Assembly (NCBI RefSeq): GCF_000972845.2
Contig: NC_040013.1
Span: 5,446,642 to 5,510,641 of the forward strand
Length of the DNA stretch: 64,000 nt
Direction of reading: 5' to 3'
DNA from: Larimichthys crocea
Taxonomy: Eukaryota > Chordata > Actinopteri > Sciaenidae
Part shown: positions 1 to 13,006 of the stretch, piece after piece
Layout: each line of letters starts with the position of its first letter
Position numbering within the stretch: position 1 is the first letter of the stretch
Made by a program: the position numbers and the translations under genes
The notes under the pieces: generated by a model
The model's input: the letters and a program-made list of their open reading frames with translations, nothing else
Databases searched by the model: none
Told to the model about the DNA's origin: nothing

Positions 1-550
1 AATGAAAGCATACTTAAAAAGATTATATTGCATTTCTGCCACATTCTGCAAATAGATCTCGCCAGATTTTACACACTGGAGCTTTACGTTTTTAATTACG
101 TCAGTGCAGTTCAAGAACTAAGAGGTTGTACCAGACAATTCCCAGTTCCTCTGGCTGTAGCGGGCTGAAAAACAGAATATGTGATTATTATATATTATAT
201 TTGTACCAGGCACGGGCAGTGAGGGAATACTACTTGCTACTAAATCAATAAAGTCATCAGCTCTGTATCCCATCGGTCTGCTGTGGCACTGCAAACAATA
301 TAACCAACTATCCATTAAACATTCAGCCTTTCTTCGACTGACTGAATTACGACAGGCATGATTCAACACCTAGAGTGATGTTTGAAAATCTAACCAGGAC
401 CTAACCTCCTTTATCATACAACGTGACTCAACTGATGTAGTACTGCCACTGAATTGCATGCGATTGCAGTCAGTGAAAAAAACAAACAAAAAAAAAACAT
501 GAGTCTGAGTTTTTAAGGGTCTGTGTCTGTTTGTAGGCAAGTGTGTACAG

Positions 551-551
<1 letters not shown>

Positions 552-588
<37 letters not shown>
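552..588. repeat. (CA)n microsatellite
   Basis: An uninterrupted CA dinucleotide run of about 18 units in the 5' flank of mctp1. Runs of this length are typically length-polymorphic. Confidence 0.97.
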
Positions 589-590
<2 letters not shown>

Positions 591-1843
591 TAGCTTAGTG
601 TTGTATCAACAGGAGCATCATTAAGAGGAAAGGCCTGCTCGCTGCAGAGTCATCAGTTATCCACGCTAGCCCAATAGAAAAGCCGATGGAAGCTGAAAGG
701 AATTGTTTGGCTCACATGCTCACATCTCCATCTAGTTAACTGAAAACGGGTTCAGGGCGGTTCACGGTGTTGCTGCCAGTGCCCTCCTGGTTGTAATTAA
801 AGTCTTTGATTTTGTAAGATGGATGAGTTATCGATCAAAATGATCCTAAGCTTCAACAAAATGTTATTGGCCTTTCATCCAATGTTTGATATAGATCCAG
901 ATTATTCATAAGTGATGTAAGTATATGTAAATAATAATAAAATAAACTCTTAAGGTTACAGAAGTTCTATGAAGCTCTTGAAGTTAATGTTGCCATAAAT
1001 CCCCACACACCAATGAAGGTTGATTATTTTCTCATTATTAGAGAGTCAAGGCCAAGAGCTTGTAAGAGAAGGCTTCATCATCTTCATCATCACTTCGACA
1101 AGTGATAACAAGGTCACATCCCCGCGTCTCGCATGAATAAACACCCATGCATGCAGGATTCAAGGCCTCGGACTCTCAGTTCCTCTGGTGGGATTAAGTT
1201 CATCCAGTTGTAACATCCCCCCCTTTGCAATTTACTTGCTCAAAAGTAAAATTTCATCATTGCAGATAAAAGGTCATTCTGTGACCTCTTTCGTGTCTAA
1301 AGAGATGAGCAAAGATATTCATTTGTGTGATTGTTGTTTCTATGTATTTGTTTATGAAAGTGGGCACAGTGTTCACCAGGGGAGGGGAAGGAAGAGGCCG
1401 GCAGGGAAACAAGGGCCAGAGGGGAAGATGTAATGAGTTATTATACACACCGCCACTGAATCTAAAACGAGAGGGCTGCGTAGCGCTGCCTGCTGGCTGC
1501 TGCATGTGGGTGATAACATTCAGTGAAGCCTGACCCATTTGATTAAGAGAACATATCCAGACGTGGCTACAGTGCAGGAACATCCACATAACACACACAC
1601 ACAGAGAAAAAGAACAAATCTTTAAAACCTCTGAGGTTTTAGACTTTGAGCTCTGGATTTAGTAAGGTATTTGTTTGGCCGGAGTAAATCCAGTGGTTGT
1701 AAATCACCATGAACAAACAGCAAATATTAAAACTACAAAGAGATAAACTCAGATTGGAGGAGAGTAGAATGAATTACAAACATCTCCACAAGGCATTGTG
1801 GGGTTGTGTTATGCAATCAGCAGCATACAGATAGTGATAGTGT

Positions 1844-1860
1844 TGGCCAGAGGGAGGCGC
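1844..1860 (+). promoter_or_regulatory. CTCF-like word upstream of exon 1
   Basis: The word TGGCCAGAGGGAGGCGC resembles the vertebrate CTCF core with about three mismatches. It lies about 430 bp upstream of the start codon, a plausible position for a promoter-proximal insulator site. The match is by eye only and the word could be a chance occurrence. Confidence 0.25.
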
Positions 1861-2293
1861 GGTGCAGCCTTCGTCCTTCATTTGAATACAACAATTAATA
1901 GGGAAGTTTGACTAAAAACCATGGTAAAGCACACTGGACAGAGCAGGGGCGCAAAGACGGCCAACAAGCAAGCGCAGCATTTACCAAGCATCTTGCAGAA
2001 GTGACTGCATGAGCTCCAACTTCACCACTGAGGTGAAATAAATCTTCAGTCGATGAGGGTATTGGTTGCCGTCTGTAACATTAAATTTACTGTGCTTGCC
2101 TGCACAGGCTTGTTTTCATAGGTTTGCTGGGAGAGCTAGCACCCCCTTCATCATCATCATCACACTGTGCGTCTCCTTCTTGGCGCTTTAAACTGATCAT
2201 CAGTTGAAGTGCTCCCGAGCCGCAGCAGCCCAACTGTGACATCTTTTGCACTGTGTGAGTGTGCTCAGGCTGGCTGGCTGCTGCACAGGCACC

Positions 2294-2827
2294 ATGGAGC
2301 AAAAATCACCCAAGGATGAGAGCACCGCCAAGGGACAAGAGTCTCTGTCCTACCAACGGAGGATGTGGAAGAATTTCCAGGAGAAAACCAAGCCATGGCT
2401 CAGTCCTAAACTGGGATCGGAGCGTCGGGGTACCGGGGGCGCGGAGGGCAGCAAAAAGGAATCGGGGTTATGGATGTTTAAGAGGAAAAAGAAACAACTA
2501 GACCGGGTGTTTTCGTCGTCTCAGCCGAATCTCTGCTGTCCTACCCCGGCGCCTTTTGAAGGAGATAAGTCCATGGGAAGCGACGCGGTCCCGGGGACCA
2601 GCAGCGACGGGCAGTCTCTGCTACAGCCCCTTGGCGCAGCTTCTGGAGCCACGGGGAGCAAACCCGAGCTGACTGCGCATGGAAGCCCCAAACTCCCCGT
2701 ATCCCAGCTGATCATGTACCAGCAGAAGAGCTCCTCTCTCGGCTCGGCATGCTTCGAGAAACTGGTTGTGGACCCGGCCGCGATGATGGGAGAGGAGGAG
2801 CAGTTGCGTAAAAACGCAAGTGATTCT
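2294..2827 (+). CDS. mctp1: mctp1 exon 1: N-terminal cytosolic region
   Basis: This exon encodes 178 residues from an ATG in strong Kozak context (GCACCATGG). It is the first ATG in frame after the stop at 2237-2239. The region is predicted disordered. Visible features are YQRRMWKNFQEK at about 20-31, resembling the start of mammalian MCTP1; a polybasic KRKKK at 63-67; and LDRVFSSSQPNL at 69-80, a basic/serine motif of a kind also seen near the N-terminus of MCTP2. Low-complexity Ser/Gly/Pro sequence follows. The exon ends at a consensus donor, gtgagt at 2828, in phase 0, matching exon 2. The polybasic patch could bind acidic membranes or act as a nuclear signal; that is inference. N-terminal exons of this family diverge quickly, so this exon rests more on frame, Kozak context and CpG island than on homology. 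Confidence 0.85.
2395..2827. promoter_or_regulatory. CpG-island-like block over exon 1
   Basis: Roughly thirty CpG dinucleotides fall within about 430 bases, while the flanking kilobases are strongly CpG-poor. This is the usual signature of an unmethylated promoter/first-exon island. It coincides with coding exon 1 and supports the main mctp1 promoter lying just upstream. The boundary at 2827 is the splice donor, after which CpG density drops sharply. Confidence 0.6.
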
Positions 2828-4964
2828 GTGAGTAAAAAAAAAAAAAGAGAAAACAACATGTGGCAAAACACGCATCTGGTGAAATATCTGTTACTACCAA
2901 GTAGGGGGTATTGCAAGAATTAAAAACCCTGACGCAGGATGGGCTGCAGGGTCCTGGGAATTAAATAAATGAGACAAGTTTCATGATGGTGGTGCTGCGA
3001 CGTGCTCACTGCTTGCATCATGTGATGCGCTCATTCATTTGCCAGTCCACTGCTTTCTTTAATCTGTCCTGTAGATTGTGGGTCTATATGGGCCAGATTA
3101 CTACAACCATTATGACTGCAGGCCCATGTGATCAGTACAAACATTACTGCTTGGGTTGGTGATATCACCATATCCTGGCTTTGTAAGGTTAAAGACTCCC
3201 TTATAGGATTTCTACAGACTACATGCTCTGATGTCATTGCCAGCCTCCCTTTTGCCTGCTCACATCCTTTTTTTCTTCTTCCCAGTACAGGGACTGTTCC
3301 CCCCCAGCATCACAGTCCATCTGTCACAGTGTCCTTGCCTGCAAGCTGCAACAGGCCCATGCATGCTAAAGGGTTCATCATGTCTTTCCGCTTTTCACTA
3401 AAAGTGGCAAGTTGGCAAATCAGCCTCGCCACCAGCAGTGTTGGAGATTGATGGCAATTATATTTCCCAACACAACTCGACGTGCTGAGTCAGGGTGCCC
3501 TAAGAGAAGCAAAGGGATCTCAGTCAGTCACTTGTGAAGGCTACATTCACAAAAATGACATACAGTTGGCCCTCTGAGAGAAAACTTGAAATGTTGTAAC
3601 TTGGTCAAACGTACGGAAAACACTGTCTGTTGAGAGCAATAACGAAAGTCTGGACCTACGCCTTGTCTCCCGACAGTACTCAAATACACTAGTTGTGCAA
3701 TTTGAGACAGGATGTTCTGGTATTTGATAGGAATACAATTGAAGTTGCAGTATGTGGGAAAGCCCTTAAGCCCATTCAGTGGCAGAAGTTATTGCAAAGC
3801 TTTTCCTCTCGCTGCTCTTGAAGTGTTACAGACCAGCTCCTGAGCATCATCCAGATTGCTGTCTAAATGTGATTTAGCATTATAAGTACACTTCTCCCCA
3901 CTAAAGTTGGGGCCAAAGATCTCTTATCCATTAAATCTGTGGGAGAAGTGCAGTGCACTCAGCAGAAGAGGTAAAAAGAAAGCAAGTATTAATGACTTCA
4001 TTTAAATTGATCTTGCAGCTTCATCACAGCACTTACCAGTTACATAATACACAGGGATCTCACTTCAACGGATAAAAGTTGTGGCATTCAGTGTGAGCCT
4101 CCCGTTGTTATGTTATCAAAGCTTCTGTTGTTCATTTGTTGGATTTTCCACGGAGCTGGAAAGAGATAAGCTGTGGTAAACAGTACTTATTGACAGCTAC
4201 TCAGGTTATAGTATAGCGATGAGTCATTTGTTGTTAGTGTATGCATGTGCCTGCACAGATGTGAAGATGTACAGTAGGATCTAAATCTACCCTGCAATGA
4301 GGTTGGAGTAAGAAGAAATGTCAAAAGATGGCATGCACTGAGAGGTGAAGAGGGGAAATTAAGGCGATGAAGACAGATCAGACGGGGTTGGAGGTAATAA
4401 GAGGTGATGGATGAAGATGAAATTTGTGATAAGAGAAGATTAGGGGAGAAGACGTGAAGAGATGTGAGCAGATGAGGTGAAATTAGACATGTTTTATTAA
4501 AACCTGAGGTCAAAATCAAGCAACACGCAGGCCGATGACTAAGCTAAAAATGTCCATGGTTGATGTATTTCTGTGCATGCATGTTGATTGTGTTTATTTG
4601 CACGTACATAGTGATGATGCAGTTTCAGTATGTGCTGCCTTAACACTTTACTGAGCCAATAAGGAAGCATTCGAACTCAGTCACACTCTTTTACAGTCAT
4701 CCACAAATCTAGCACTGTGTGAGGCTATACATCTTCTTATTCCCAAAATGAGAACATAAATTTCCAAGCTTCAATTTCATAAATGAAAAAATAAGAACAC
4801 GTGGAACATAAAAAAATCAAAATGCCTTTTCATATTTGGGTTTGGAAAGAAATCTATGGAAGGGATTAATGCCAAGTTCTAGAAGTAATTCCATAATTGA
4901 TTTAATGGAGGAAAGAAATAAGCACATTTTACTTTTTCTGCTTGCAATGCAAGAGAGTAATATT

Positions 4965-4966
<2 letters not shown>

Positions 4967-5007
<41 letters not shown>

Positions 5008-5012
5008 GTGTA
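4967..5012. repeat. (TG)n microsatellite
   Basis: A TG dinucleotide run with one C interruption, in intron 1. Confidence 0.95.
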
Positions 5013-5217
5013 TGAAAGCTACAGTTAAACCTGACAGGGCGCCTTCTTAGATAGAAAAAGATTAGAGTCATTTTCCTGATGTTAAGTCTCACTTTGAGAG
5101 GAATTGGTGTGGGCACTGTATTTATCATGGTCTGTCTCTCTAATTGTGAATGTCACATTTTATAGGATCCTATAAAAAGAAGCCTGCTTAGTGTATTCTT
5201 CTGTTTTCAGGATCATA

Positions 5218-5306
5218 AGGCTGCAGTAGCTCAGTCTGTGGAGAATTGGCTTGGGAAAGGCAATGGACCAGTCAGTAAGGGTTGTGTACTGGTAGTTGGA
5301 GTCACC
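5218..5306 (+). mobile_element. Degenerate tRNA-derived SINE fragment
   Basis: The opening GCTGCAGTAGCTCAGTCTG resembles the tRNA-like head (A-box region) of a common teleost SINE-type repeat. The following GGACCAGTCAGTAAGG and TACTGGTAGTTGGAG match my recollection of that repeat's body. The expected B-box segment between head and body appears to be missing, suggesting an internal deletion. The assignment is from memory. Confidence 0.5.
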
Positions 5307-6104
5307 TTCCTTCAACACCTCTCCCCAGAAGCTACTAATATGTCCATTGGTCTGGACTCAGAGTGGGACATTTTCTCCATTATCTCCAGTGCTTATGTTG
5401 GTCCTTAATTTCACACTCCTTTGCACTTCTCTGGTGTGGTTAACTCTCCAACCATCAGTCTTAGGCAGAGTTGCATTTCAGTTACCCGAATTACCTGCTA
5501 GAAGTACCACATTACTTTAAATTATATTGACTGAGACAAGCTTTATTTCTGTTGTAGATACTTTACTCTGCCCTGATCTTGCAACAACAGAAGAACTGCA
5601 AACAGAGGTTCTGAATTCCAATTAGTGGATACACATGCATTCATCTGTAGTATCTAAAACCGTGTTAACTGAACAGGGAGCCGGTTCAAATCACTGGTAA
5701 ATAACTTTTCCAGAAAACGCCTTCGGACTGCTCCAAGACTGCTCTCTCTGTGTCATGACTTTTAGACCGGTAGTGAAATTTATCCATTTGTTACTTACTG
5801 TACACTGGAAGTTTTTGTGTTATTTACACATTATTTATTTGTTTAGAAAGACTTCTCTAAAGGTCTCAAAATTAGCTTTACAAATGTAAGTGGAATGCTG
5901 CAAGTATCAAGTAAACTACATAGTGCTGTTGATTTTTGGTGCAAGATTTTAAAGATTTTAAATATTATTTTTTTCACATTGGTGATAAGTGTGCTACATA
6001 AACTGATTTTTTATTTATTTATTTTTTACTGATATTATGAAGCAGAGTAATGGTAATGTGTCATTTTAATAGTAATTTATTGACGGTCCCTTACTCCTCA
6101 TTAA

Positions 6105-6300
6105 ACCCGAGAGAGGCTGCCAACTGTGGGCGTGGTCACCACGTAAGACGTCGATCAAAACTCGCACCTGAATTAATTAACTTTAATTAACTGCCTCAGC
6201 TGCCAACACCTGTCTAAACCGGACTGGGACCAACACAGAGTTACTTTCCTCGTTAGTCCGTTTATACAAGAGTGAAAAACGTGCGTGAGTGCGTCATGCC
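6105..6300. promoter_or_regulatory. CpG-dense patch in intron 1
   Basis: About twelve CpGs occur in 200 bases, well above the flanks. The patch includes ACGT and GACGTC words and an AT palindromic stretch near 6172-6196. There is no open frame with a good donor. Candidates are an alternative promoter, an enhancer or a young transposon fragment. Confidence 0.3.
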
Positions 6301-9300
6301 TTACAAGACAAACATGGGTTAGAAAGTACAGGTATTGCATATTATTTCCCCCGACTTTTTTTTTGTTGCTACAGCCCAGTTATGAATTAAAACATGGCCT
6401 GACTTTCGGTAGCTCTTCTGCCTCTTTCATCACCAAACATGAAGGGAAGGCCTGAGTAACACCGCTGCCAAGTCCCTGGAAGTCCTGTAATGATTATCCA
6501 CACAGACACTACTTAACGTGAGTGACGCTTTGGCATTATTTCACATTTGGCATGTGCTCCTGTTGTGTTGCATTGTCCAATGTATTGACTTGTTGATGTA
6601 TTAGGAAGGTAATGGGAAAGAACCCAGCAGATCTGTAGGTCCAGTCACCTTTGTTTATACTGTAAGCTCCGGTTTAGTTGCATATTTGTATCTATATTGA
6701 ACCAGAGAAGAGACCCAAAGCATGACTTTATTTCCCCAACATGAAGTCAGTTTTAGTAAGCACAACACACAGCCTATCTTCACATCTCCTTTAATAGGAA
6801 ATACATGTTTATCTCAGCAGAGATAATAAACATCTCTCTGTAAATCTATATAAAGTCTCTATTTTGTGTTGTTACTCTCAGACTACTCTGATTCTCAGTC
6901 TTCTTCCTTCCTTCTGCTCATCTCATATGTAGTGCTTTAAAATATTTAACACTTATGAACCAGGGAAGTAGGTTTTCGTGTCAAAGAGACTATACGCTCA
7001 CAACCCCAATGCTAAATATATCCAAGACCACATCGTATATTTCCATATTTCCATTCATGGAATTGTCTCATGAGGGGACTGGGTAATGTTTGATTTTTGG
7101 ATGAACGTGACCTCGACAGGTGCTTCATCCTTTTGAGTCTTCAAACACTGCAAGTGTTAGATGAGTAATGGGTCATGCATTTAGTCACTGTGGAATTATG
7201 ACTTATGTATCTTAAACGCCTTTGCTGTCAAAATAATCTTATTAGATCTTGTTCGGCAAGGCCAGACACACATGATGTCACCCCATGAAATCTAGCCTGC
7301 AGATCCGATATTGTAACTTTGCAATGATGTTAGTTCTTGTCCTCTTTGTGTGGAGGTCCTGTAGGAATATGTGTTTCACTTGTGGTTGTGTGGTGAGAAC
7401 AGCATCGCAGACACTTATGACATCTTTGTGGATGTGTCCTGATTGCAGCTTAAATTAAGATTCATTCCAGCCCAGGGGACCATTGGTTGTAACACACCCT
7501 GACACACACTTGATTGATGCTGACCTCCAAGCTGTCTTTGGCGGAAGTATGACTGACACCATTTGGGGATTTTGATGGGTTTTTAGCTCTCACTTTGTGA
7601 TTAAGTGTCTCGTAGTGCCTGTTGTCTGCCTCCCACACATCCGAGCATGCCTGTTTCTCTGCCACGAACAACCCGTGAGAGAGGATTGGAGTGGTTTCAC
7701 CTGCAGACAAGTGCAGTTGTAAGCAGAGGATTTAGATTTCATTTCAGTTTAATTAGATGGTGTGATGGTTCAGTGTGTTTTCAGCGTTTTGTAAAGGTTT
7801 CTGTAAGTGCTCGTGAGTATGAATGTGAGTGCGTATTATTTATCTGTTAGCCGTGCTACGAACTAGTGACCTGACAGCATGGAATAACGCTGCTTTCTGC
7901 TTATCAGTCTCCTGGAAGAAGGCTAAAATAACAACCTTTTCTCAGTTTTGAGTAATTTAATCAGCAAAGACAAGAAAATCTGACCGTGACCCTTCCTGTA
8001 GTAGAACATGCTCGATTGTTGTCTTCCAAACATTTGTTTTGTCTGAACATTTCAAATGCCAAAGGCATTCGGTTTATAATGAAGCTGCAAATCCTCACAC
8101 TGGTTAATTGATTTTCAACAGTCAGTTAAGCCTTTCAGCACTAAATGAACTGTCACTTGATCAAAAGCAATCTTTTAAACAATTTTCACTATTTCACAAT
8201 TATTGCTGCAGCACGGTCACAGACCTTGTAATTTGTGTTAGCCATTGCCCCCTAAAAAACAAATTTGGTCTCTTTAGTTCTTGCAATCTCTCTCCTCAGT
8301 GTGTCCTTGAGAGATAACCTTACCTGTACTACGTCTTTCCCCCTGATCTATCTCACATCTCCCCTCCTCTGGTGCCAGTCTTAGCCTCTCTGATAATGAC
8401 CCTATTCCTTTACAAGGGCTTTCTGAAGACAAATCCAGAATGTATCCCGACCTCTCAGAAGAACAGTCTGTGCACTGCAAGATGTGAGCTCTGCACTGTG
8501 ACATTGTCTCACCCTCCAGCGTTGTTGTCTCCTGTCGCAGGCAGCCACATACGCAGTCTCATATTCACCTATTGTAGCACACACTACATTATAAGCATGC
8601 ATAGCCACATACTTCTATGCACCCAAGTGTTATTCTAAACAAGGTTAAGTATGACAGCGTAGTCTGCTAAATGACTTAGATGTCCCGACACGGCTTCATG
8701 AATGGCAGCACAAAGAGAGAAAAGGGGATCGATGAAGCTTTGGTATTGTGACGGAGACACCCAGCTCCCTCATCCTCTTAAAAATGATAAAACAAAGGCC
8801 ATAATCAATGACAGACATGATTAATGTCAGTGTAGAGCAGGTAGAAATCAATAGATGGAGCCATGGATTTCGAACTGTTAATGCTGCCACCCACATTAAT
8901 CATCAGTCAGACAAAGCAGTGGCTCAATGTAGGATAGGGATGTGTGTTTATGTGTAGGGAGGGGGGTCATATTACCTCTAACAACAGCCTGCTATCTGTT
9001 GAATATCAGGAAACAGAAGTGTTTGTATTATTTGAGTGAAAGGATAAGTTGTCAGTCTCATTTTCTTGTTTAGGAGCTCAAACAAATCTTCTGCATGGGG
9101 CGATTATTGTCTCCTTCTCTAACCTCCAACCTCCGAAGCACCGAGAAACTGAGCTGTGACAGCTTTCACAAATGGGTTGCATGAGATGAAAGCGAGGACA
9201 ACACCCAGGCGGAGACAGACGGACAGGAATAATATGGCTGCGGCCATTCTTTCCAGACAAAACAACACATGTCGACCAAAGGCTGTGGGATGTTTTCCCT

Positions 9301-11727
9301 ACTCCTCATGCTAATCATACATAGTTCATTTGCAACTCAATGTCGACCCCACATCCTCAATGGTGAGAGGATATTGAATATTTGCAAATGAGTTTCGCTG
9401 TAGCGTAGATGAAGCTGTCCCAATAGTCTCTGAATCGTAAGTGTTCCTTCAGCTCATTAAGGTCAATATGGGAGCATGGCTGCACATTGGATGTCCTGCA
9501 TATTAAGAGGTATAAATATCCATTCTATTAGATATGAATGACCCATTGTGCCTGTAGTTTATATGCATCCAATACAGCTTAACATGCTGGATTGGGTTCT
9601 GGTACATGAGTCTATTCACCAATCTGATAGCACATGATTTATTGGCCCCAAAATGGGACCCTGCTACTTTCCAGCAGCGTCTGGTTTCTTTCAGGATAAT
9701 GAAGTCATGACCCGCCCTACTCTCACTCTGATTGTCTTACCCTGATATCCTATTCTGACCCAAACTGATCTAACTCCTTGTGCTGAAACCTAACCAACCT
9801 AAAACGAGTCAAAGTAGGGTATGTCATGTGTGCTGGCAGCTACTGTTTTATAATGGTGAAGAGGAGTTTCTGGTAGTGTAACATTAGACAATTTTAACCA
9901 CAATACGGATGTATTAAATCACATGAGCATGTTTTGGGTGGTGCAAAGCTTCTTTTCCTGCTTTGTTGTCTTTGGTTTACATTCTACTGAAATTGATTGC
10001 AAGTGATTGAAACAGAGCCATTATGGTTACAGAGTTGTGGCGTTTCAAACCGCAGTTAATTGGTTAAATGCTGCATCGGCTGATGCACAGAGTTCAGGTG
10101 TCAATATTATTTCTGGAAGGAACGAATGGTATCAGAGCATCTCTCGTACCCAGAAACCCATTCGACACTTTTTAAATGTGTTGATTTACTTATTGTCGCA
10201 TTGATGCCTCTTTTGGGTTTCACATTAGCATAGTTGGCACACATGTAAACAATCAGAACAAAGTATCCTGACAGTGGCCTGCAGCTCTGTACTGATGAAA
10301 CCAATGTTTGTCCTCTCGGGAGCTTGAATTTCTTTTGGATCATGGCATCACGCTGAATAAAATAAGCGGTATGACTCCTAATGTCACCTTTGTTCTGCTT
10401 CCTTGCTGCTGTTATTTTCTGCCACCGAGCTATTCCATGACTTATCTAACTTATATTAGGCAAAACAATAAGCAGATATTATGAAGCTAGTAGCTGAAGT
10501 TGTCAGCATTTGCCATGCTTAATGCGGCCACACACAAATAAAATGGGACATGGGCAGTGAGTGTACATGTAGGACTTTTTTTTTGCTCCTGTTAGCAGAT
10601 CACAACAAGAGTAGATCTGTGCCTATTGAACTCCAGGGAACATCTTGTGTCCATGAGCTTTCCTGGGAAGTCATTGTAATCAGTTAAAAACCCACTGCAT
10701 TGATCCAGAGAGAGAGCAGACTGAATGAGAGTTGTTAATGCTGGGTTAGTGTGAGATGGGGAAATATTTGCAAAGGGGAGCCATGTAGTTAAACTCTCGC
10801 ATCACATGTTTTTTGGCTGGATTTCTTTTTAGCATAACGCTGTAATCAATGAATTTGGGAGTTACAGAAGAGAGTGGACCTGAGCAAAACCTGTCCGCCA
10901 GTTTTCACTGCAGCTCCACTTGGTGTGAAAAACCGGCCACTAGAAATGTTCCAATACAAACACCTTTTTAAAATGTGGCTATACTGATTTAATTTACATG
11001 AATTTACTGATAGGTGTGAGATGAACTGTGCCAAACAACATTAGTGTCTCAATAAGTTTAAGTATTTTGTTGTTTAAGGGATTTTTCTTTCTCTTTGAGC
11101 TTTGTTTTCCTCTGAATATTCATCGCACTCATTTGTGAGTCAGAGGTCAAATCAAGGAATTGGGTTTTTAAGGTTAACTTTGTGTGTCCAGTCATAGCTT
11201 TTGGATTTTGAATAGCTTTATAATATCTTTTGTGCACGTGAAAGTGTGTCTGCATCGCATGGGTGTTCTCAAATCAATAGACTGTGAGAGAGCCATTCAC
11301 CACTAGATTAACTTTCCTCCAGTGATGTCCAGTTTGCTCAAGGCAACCGTAAATGTCTTCATAACTCTACAGTATGAGGCTCAACTATAGCTGAGGGACT
11401 TGGTCTACTAATTTCACAGATTATACTGAAGCGAAAAGAGTTTGGTTTGTAATGATTCACAGTATTTACTTTTAAAGCCGTTAACTGTAGCATAAAACAG
11501 CCTGTAATGAGTAAAACTGTGGATTAATGGTTCCTATGTTACCAACATGTCATGTAGGAAATAGTATGGAGTACAAATGTCAGAGTCAAGCTAATGTAAT
11601 TATTAAAATATCTTAGGGCAGGATCCAACCCCATCCAAGCCCATTCTGTTATTTTATTATTATTGACATAATGCATACAGGACAAACACAAACAGATTCG
11701 GGCTCACTCAGCCATCCCAACACGCAG

Positions 11728-11754
11728 CAGACAGACAGACAGACAGACAGACAG
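11728..11754. repeat. (CAGA)n tetranucleotide microsatellite
   Basis: About six and a half copies of a CAGA/ACAG unit. Confidence 0.93.
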
Positions 11755-12988
11755 GCAGCCTGCAGACATGACCGCTGCCATCCTGACACATCGGTGTGGA
11801 AGGATGCACCTCGTCATGGCTGAGCAGAGCTGCATATAGACAGCTTTTCACATGTAGGTCTGTTTTTGTTTATTTAACACACCCTGCGTGTTGCATGTGG
11901 TGACAGACTGCCGTTCTGTACAACTCACTGATCATTTATGATGTGATTTTTATCTTTTACTTGTGGTTTTTTTACATGACAGTGGCACATTACAGAGCCC
12001 AGAGAGAAAGTGTGAATGTGTGAGGGTGATGACTCACTGTTTTAATGGAAATCAAAGGAAACAAAGATGATACAGGAAATACTTTAAGGCCTCAGCTTGT
12101 AGGCATTTATCCACATAGTGTTGGGACAAAAATCTTTAGATAATGAGCTCTAAATTATAGATTTATCTTTATCTCTTATACACAAACGATACTTCAGTGA
12201 GATGAGAGGAATGTGTTTTGTAGCCTGCGAGTGACAGTGTAGTGCGTCATAAGACTTTATGCTCCACGTGTGTCTGTATACTCACAGTGATTGCTTTAGA
12301 GTTGGCCATGATTAAAAATTGGGGATTAACTCATACTTGTGTTTAACCACAAACATAATTATATGGATAAACATGGAAAACGTATTCAGAGACAGCAGTG
12401 GCACAACTATTTTTTGCTCTCCGCCTCTTTATAGGTCTTCTAAATGAAGTGCATTAGATAAATTACAGCTAGATACAGTCTTTATAGCCTATCAGTTCAT
12501 AAACATGGTGTCAGTATGTCTATCTGTGAAGCTGTCATCTTTCCAGGGGTATTGCTTTATTCAGAGCTCTGACTCTGTCATTCTGGCGCATGATCGTCAC
12601 CATAGCAAAGTGTTATCCGCAGCAGCAGAGGAAATAACAGACAGACATCATTCTAGTATCCGTGCACTTTCATTCTGTCTCTGCATGCACACTGGGGCTC
12701 AGCTGATGGTCAGCTCAGCCTGAGGTGACAACACGAAATCAGTGTCTATCAGCAAACATAGTAATGGTTTGTATTATCGTGAACTGCCCTTTACTGGCAC
12801 TGCTGATATTGCTGAATTTAGCAGGAGCTTGGAAGGGACCTGGTGCCACCTACTGGTGCAAAGCTGATGTGGCTCTCTGGAGAAGAGAGAGAAGAACTGG
12901 CAGGAAATGATTAGAGAGGCTTTTGGCTGGATGGATGGATGTGATGCTTTCCATTAATATTAAACCAATGCCACTTTCTGCAAACTCT

Positions 12989-13006
12989 GCTCTCTCTCTC
13001 TCTCTG
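12989..13006. repeat. (CT)n microsatellite
   Basis: A short CT dinucleotide run. Confidence 0.9.

Larger units (their letters stand above)
1..2293. other. 5' flank and probable promoter/5' UTR of mctp1
   Basis: No convincing coding exon is visible on either strand in this stretch; the open frames are short and lack family resemblance. It contains a (CA)n microsatellite near 552-588 and AT-rich sequence. The last 250 bases before the start codon presumably include promoter and 5' UTR, but no clear TATA box or transcription start can be read. In the frame of exon 1 a TGA at 2237-2239 precedes the start codon, so the coding frame cannot extend further upstream through this sequence. Confidence 0.6.

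Noticed and set aside
2246..2293. Upstream extension of exon 1
   Set aside because: The extended frame opens with TTG, not ATG. The strong-context ATG at 2294 is the first ATG after the stop at 2237.
5670..5700. GCCGGTTCAAATCACTGG as a tRNA B-box
   Set aside because: No A-box or acceptor stem lies at a suitable distance, so no tRNA gene can be folded around it.
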